Part shown: one piece after another, positions 62,176 to 64,000 of the stretch
Numbering within the stretch: position 1 is the stretch's first letter
How the letters are laid out: the number at the start of each line of letters is the position of its first letter
Source of the DNA: Sugiyamaella lignohabitans
Taxonomy: Eukaryota; Ascomycota; Dipodascomycetes; Dipodascales; Trichomonascaceae
Direction of reading: 5' to 3'
Assembly (NCBI RefSeq): GCF_001640025.1
Contig: NC_031674.1
Coordinates: forward strand, 124,001 to 188,000
DNA length: 64,000 bases
The notes under the pieces: generated by a model
Database searches by the model: none
What the model saw: the letters and a program-made list of their open reading frames with translations, nothing else
What the model was told of the DNA's origin: nothing
Program-made: the position numbers and the translations under genes

Positions 62176-64000
62176 ATGTCTACGGGCTCTGACCATTTAT
62201 TTAGTTCCTCGGGGAATGGAGCTAATGATGAAGCTGAACCTTCATATATTTCCATTCCTCAATATGACGAGCCTCCTGTGTCTATAAAAGACTTTGGCCG
62301 TGAGGTCTTTGCTGACACTCCCAAAAAAATCAAAGAGTATTTACTTTCATTATTTCCCATCATTCGTTGGATTTATAGATACAATTTTGTTTGGCTTTAT
62401 GGCGATTTAATTGCCGGTATCACTGTCGGTGCTGTTCTAGTTCCTCAGAGTATGTCATATGCTAAAATTGCTACTCTCCCTCCTCAGATTGGTTTGTACT
62501 CATCTTTTGTTGGTGTAATGATTTATTGTTTCTTTGCTACTTCTAAGGATGTTTCCATCGGTCCAGTTGCTGTTATGTCATTACAAACATCGAAGGCCAT
62601 TGCCCATGTGATTCATAAGCATCCTGAGTATGCCAATGACCCTACTTACATTGCTCTTGGCTTGTCTCTTCTCTGTGGTGCCATCGCTTTGGGAATAGGT
62701 TTGTTGCGATTGGGTTTTATTCTAGAGTATATTCCAATGCCTGCTGTATTAGGTTTCATGACTGGTTCTGCCTTCACTATCGCAGCTGGTCAAGTTCCTG
62801 GTTTGATGGGAATTTCAAAGCTCTTCAATACTCGTGATGCTACCCATTTGGTGGTTATTCACACGTTACAAAATTTAAAGCACTCGAATCTCGATGCTGC
62901 TTTTGGGCTTGTCTCATTGTTTATCTTGTATTTTTCGAGATGGCTTTTCGCTTTTCTTGGAAAGAGATATCCCAAGTACGAAAGAGTATTCTTTTTTGGT
63001 TCGGTGTTGAGAAATGCATTTGTCATTATTTTTTCCACATTGATTTCATGGGGTATCTGCCACCACCATAAGAATCCCAAGAAGTTTCCTATCAGTGTTC
63101 TCGGAACCGTTCCTCGTGGCCTGCAAAATGTTGGCTATCACACTATTGATCAAAACTTAGCTAGTGCTTTGGCTCCTGAGTTACCCATTTCCACTGTTAT
63201 TCTTCTTATGGAGCACATTGCTATTGCAAAGTCCTTTGGTCGTGTTAATGACTATAGAATCAACCCCAATCAAGAGCTTATTGCTATTGGTACTACCAAT
63301 ATGATCGGTACCTTTTTCAATGCCTACCCTGCTACCGGTTCATTTTCTAGATCTGCTCTTAAGTCCAAGTGTGGTGTTCGTACTCCTCTCGCTGGTATTT
63401 TTACTGGTATTGTGGTTATTGTCGCTATCTACGGGTTGACTGGTACCTTTTATTGGATTTCTAATGCCAGTTTGAGTGCTGTTATTATTCATGCTGTTAC
63501 TGATCTTATGGCCCCTTGGTATGTGACTTGGAAGTTTTGGAAGTCGTCACCAGTTGAAACTATCGTTTTTCTCGGTGCCGTGTTCCTATCTGTTTTCGTT
63601 TCGCTTGAATCAGGTATCTATTTTTCGTTCGCTGCTTGTTTAGTATTCTTACTATTGCGCATTTCGTTCCCTACTGGTCAGTTCTTGGGACGTGTTGAGG
63701 TGGTCGAATATTTGAATCCAAATTATAGTGAGGCTAATGGCGCTATCGAGGAGACTTCAAGAATTGATAATGACCCTGAAGATAAGAAAAAATATGAAGT
63801 TGTTCGTCAAACCAGTAGCAGTGGTTCAGCTAACCCAAAACCTACTACTGTTAAGAAATACACGTGGGTACCTTTAAATCATCATAACATTAACAAGGAC
63901 GTGTTAATTCAACCACCTCCACCTGGTGTGTTTGTGTTCAGACCAGGTGAGTCGTTTACTTTCCCCAATGCGGCAAGACAGTTAGAGATTCTTGTTCAAG
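62176..64000 (+). CDS. SUL1: High-affinity sulfate permease (SulP/SLC26), 3' end outside window
   Basis: The frame is open from ATG 62176 to the right edge (608 complete codons) without a stop, so it is truncated only by the window. It is a SulP transporter: cytosolic N-terminus with PLC-like KDFGREVFADTP, helix 1 with GDLIAGITVGAVLVPQSMSYA (the SulP signature), FATSKDVSIGPVAVMSL, GFMTGSAFTIAAGQVPG, MEHIAIAKSFG, and the NMIGTFFNAYPATGSFSRSA motif of helix 8/9. The STAS domain has just begun at the edge (WVPL, VFVFRPGESFTFPNA). Sul1/Sul2 import sulfate for the assimilation pathway that includes MET10 (same window). Whether it is the SUL1 or SUL2 orthologue cannot be told. Confidence 0.93.
   Translation, partial: MSTGSDHLFSSSGNGANDEAEPSYISIPQYDEPPVSIKDFGREVFADTPKKIKEYLLSLFPIIRWIYRYNFVWLYGDLIAGITVGAVLVPQSMSYAKIATLPPQIGLYSSFVGVMIYCFFATSKDVSIGPVAVMSLQTSKAIAHVIHKHPEYANDPTYIALGLSLLCGAIALGIGLLRLGFILEYIPMPAVLGFMTGSAFTIAAGQVPGLMGISKLFNTRDATHLVVIHTLQNLKHSNLDAAFGLVSLFILYFSRWLFAFLGKRYPKYERVFFFGSVLRNAFVIIFSTLISWGICHHHKNPKKFPISVLGTVPRGLQNVGYHTIDQNLASALAPELPISTVILLMEHIAIAKSFGRVNDYRINPNQELIAIGTTNMIGTFFNAYPATGSFSRSALKSKCGVRTPLAGIFTGIVVIVAIYGLTGTFYWISNASLSAVIIHAVTDLMAPWYVTWKFWKSSPVETIVFLGAVFLSVFVSLESGIYFSFAACLVFLLLRISFPTGQFLGRVEVVEYLNPNYSEANGAIEETSRIDNDPEDKKKYEVVRQTSSSGSANPKPTTVKKYTWVPLNHHNINKDVLIQPPPPGVFVFRPGESFTFPNAARQLEILVQ

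Noticed and set aside
37030..64000. Possible metabolic gene cluster linking MET10, the permease and secreted proteins
   Set aside because: The genes are spread over tens of kilobases with unrelated housekeeping genes between them, so co-occurrence is not clustering.

Overview
The window reads as nuclear chromosome sequence from an ascomycete yeast (Saccharomycotina). Genes are monocistronic on both strands and mostly intron-poor. The introns that can be placed have 5' sites of the GTAAGT/GTGAGT type and a CTAAC branch site only 5-10 nt before the 3' AG. CTG reads as leucine: it encodes the Leu of the invariant D-L-K-M-G motif of the inositol-phosphate kinase at 45890-45892, which argues against the CUG-Ser clades. 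Several families that Saccharomyces cerevisiae has lost appear to be present: a GCP5/6-like gamma-tubulin complex protein, an STK19-like protein and a GPI-phospholipase-D-like protein. Together with the short branch-to-AG distance this suggests an early-branching lineage (Trichomonascaceae/Dipodascaceae or Yarrowia side); the species cannot be fixed from the sequence alone.

Layout. 0.3-1.8 kb: a small ORF and the PP2A-like phosphatase PPG1. 1.8-5.6 kb: a long gene-free stretch. 5.6-14.6 kb: a CSC1/RSN1-type membrane protein, inorganic pyrophosphatase IPP1, a spliced Dabb-domain gene, TRP1 with an unusual N-terminal domain, and SUA5. 14.7-26.2 kb: Golgi Ca/Mn pump PMR1, sulfite reductase subunit MET10, an unrecognised spliced gene, and the GID/CTLH armadillo subunit GID5. 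26.3-32.6 kb: a fungal protein with a C-terminal membrane segment, TRAPP subunit TRS20 (spliced), and kinetochore subunit DSN1. 34.3-42.1 kb: ERMES subunit MDM34, Mediator MED22 (three exons), a secreted protein made of three repeats, and the ER ubiquitin ligase SSM4/DOA10 (spliced RING-CH). 42.7-49.3 kb: the tiny APC/C subunit CDC26, tRNA methyltransferase TRM2, and the IP6 kinase KCS1 (three exons). 50.9-60.1 kb: ribosomal protein RPS21 (spliced), the GCP5/6-like gene (spliced), tRNA-Ile(AAT), an STK19-like gene, a GPI-PLD-like gene (spliced), and mitochondrial IF3 (AIM23). 60.1-64 kb: a 2 kb regulatory region and the 5' part of a sulfate permease that runs off the right edge.

The genes do not form an operon or a biosynthetic cluster. 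Two functional threads recur. Sulfate assimilation is represented by MET10 and the sulfate permease, both preceded by CTGTGGC-type (Met31/32-like) sites and the permease also by a Cbf1-like CACGTGAT. ER, Golgi and organelle-contact functions are represented by PMR1, TRS20, MDM34, SSM4 and the GPI-PLD-like protein. I see no CRISPR array, phage, intact transposon or rRNA, and no clear wholly new system. The least-described items are the IGPS-like remnant fused to TRP1, the triplicated secreted protein, the near-cognate-start extension of SUA5, and an imperfect GC-rich inverted repeat.
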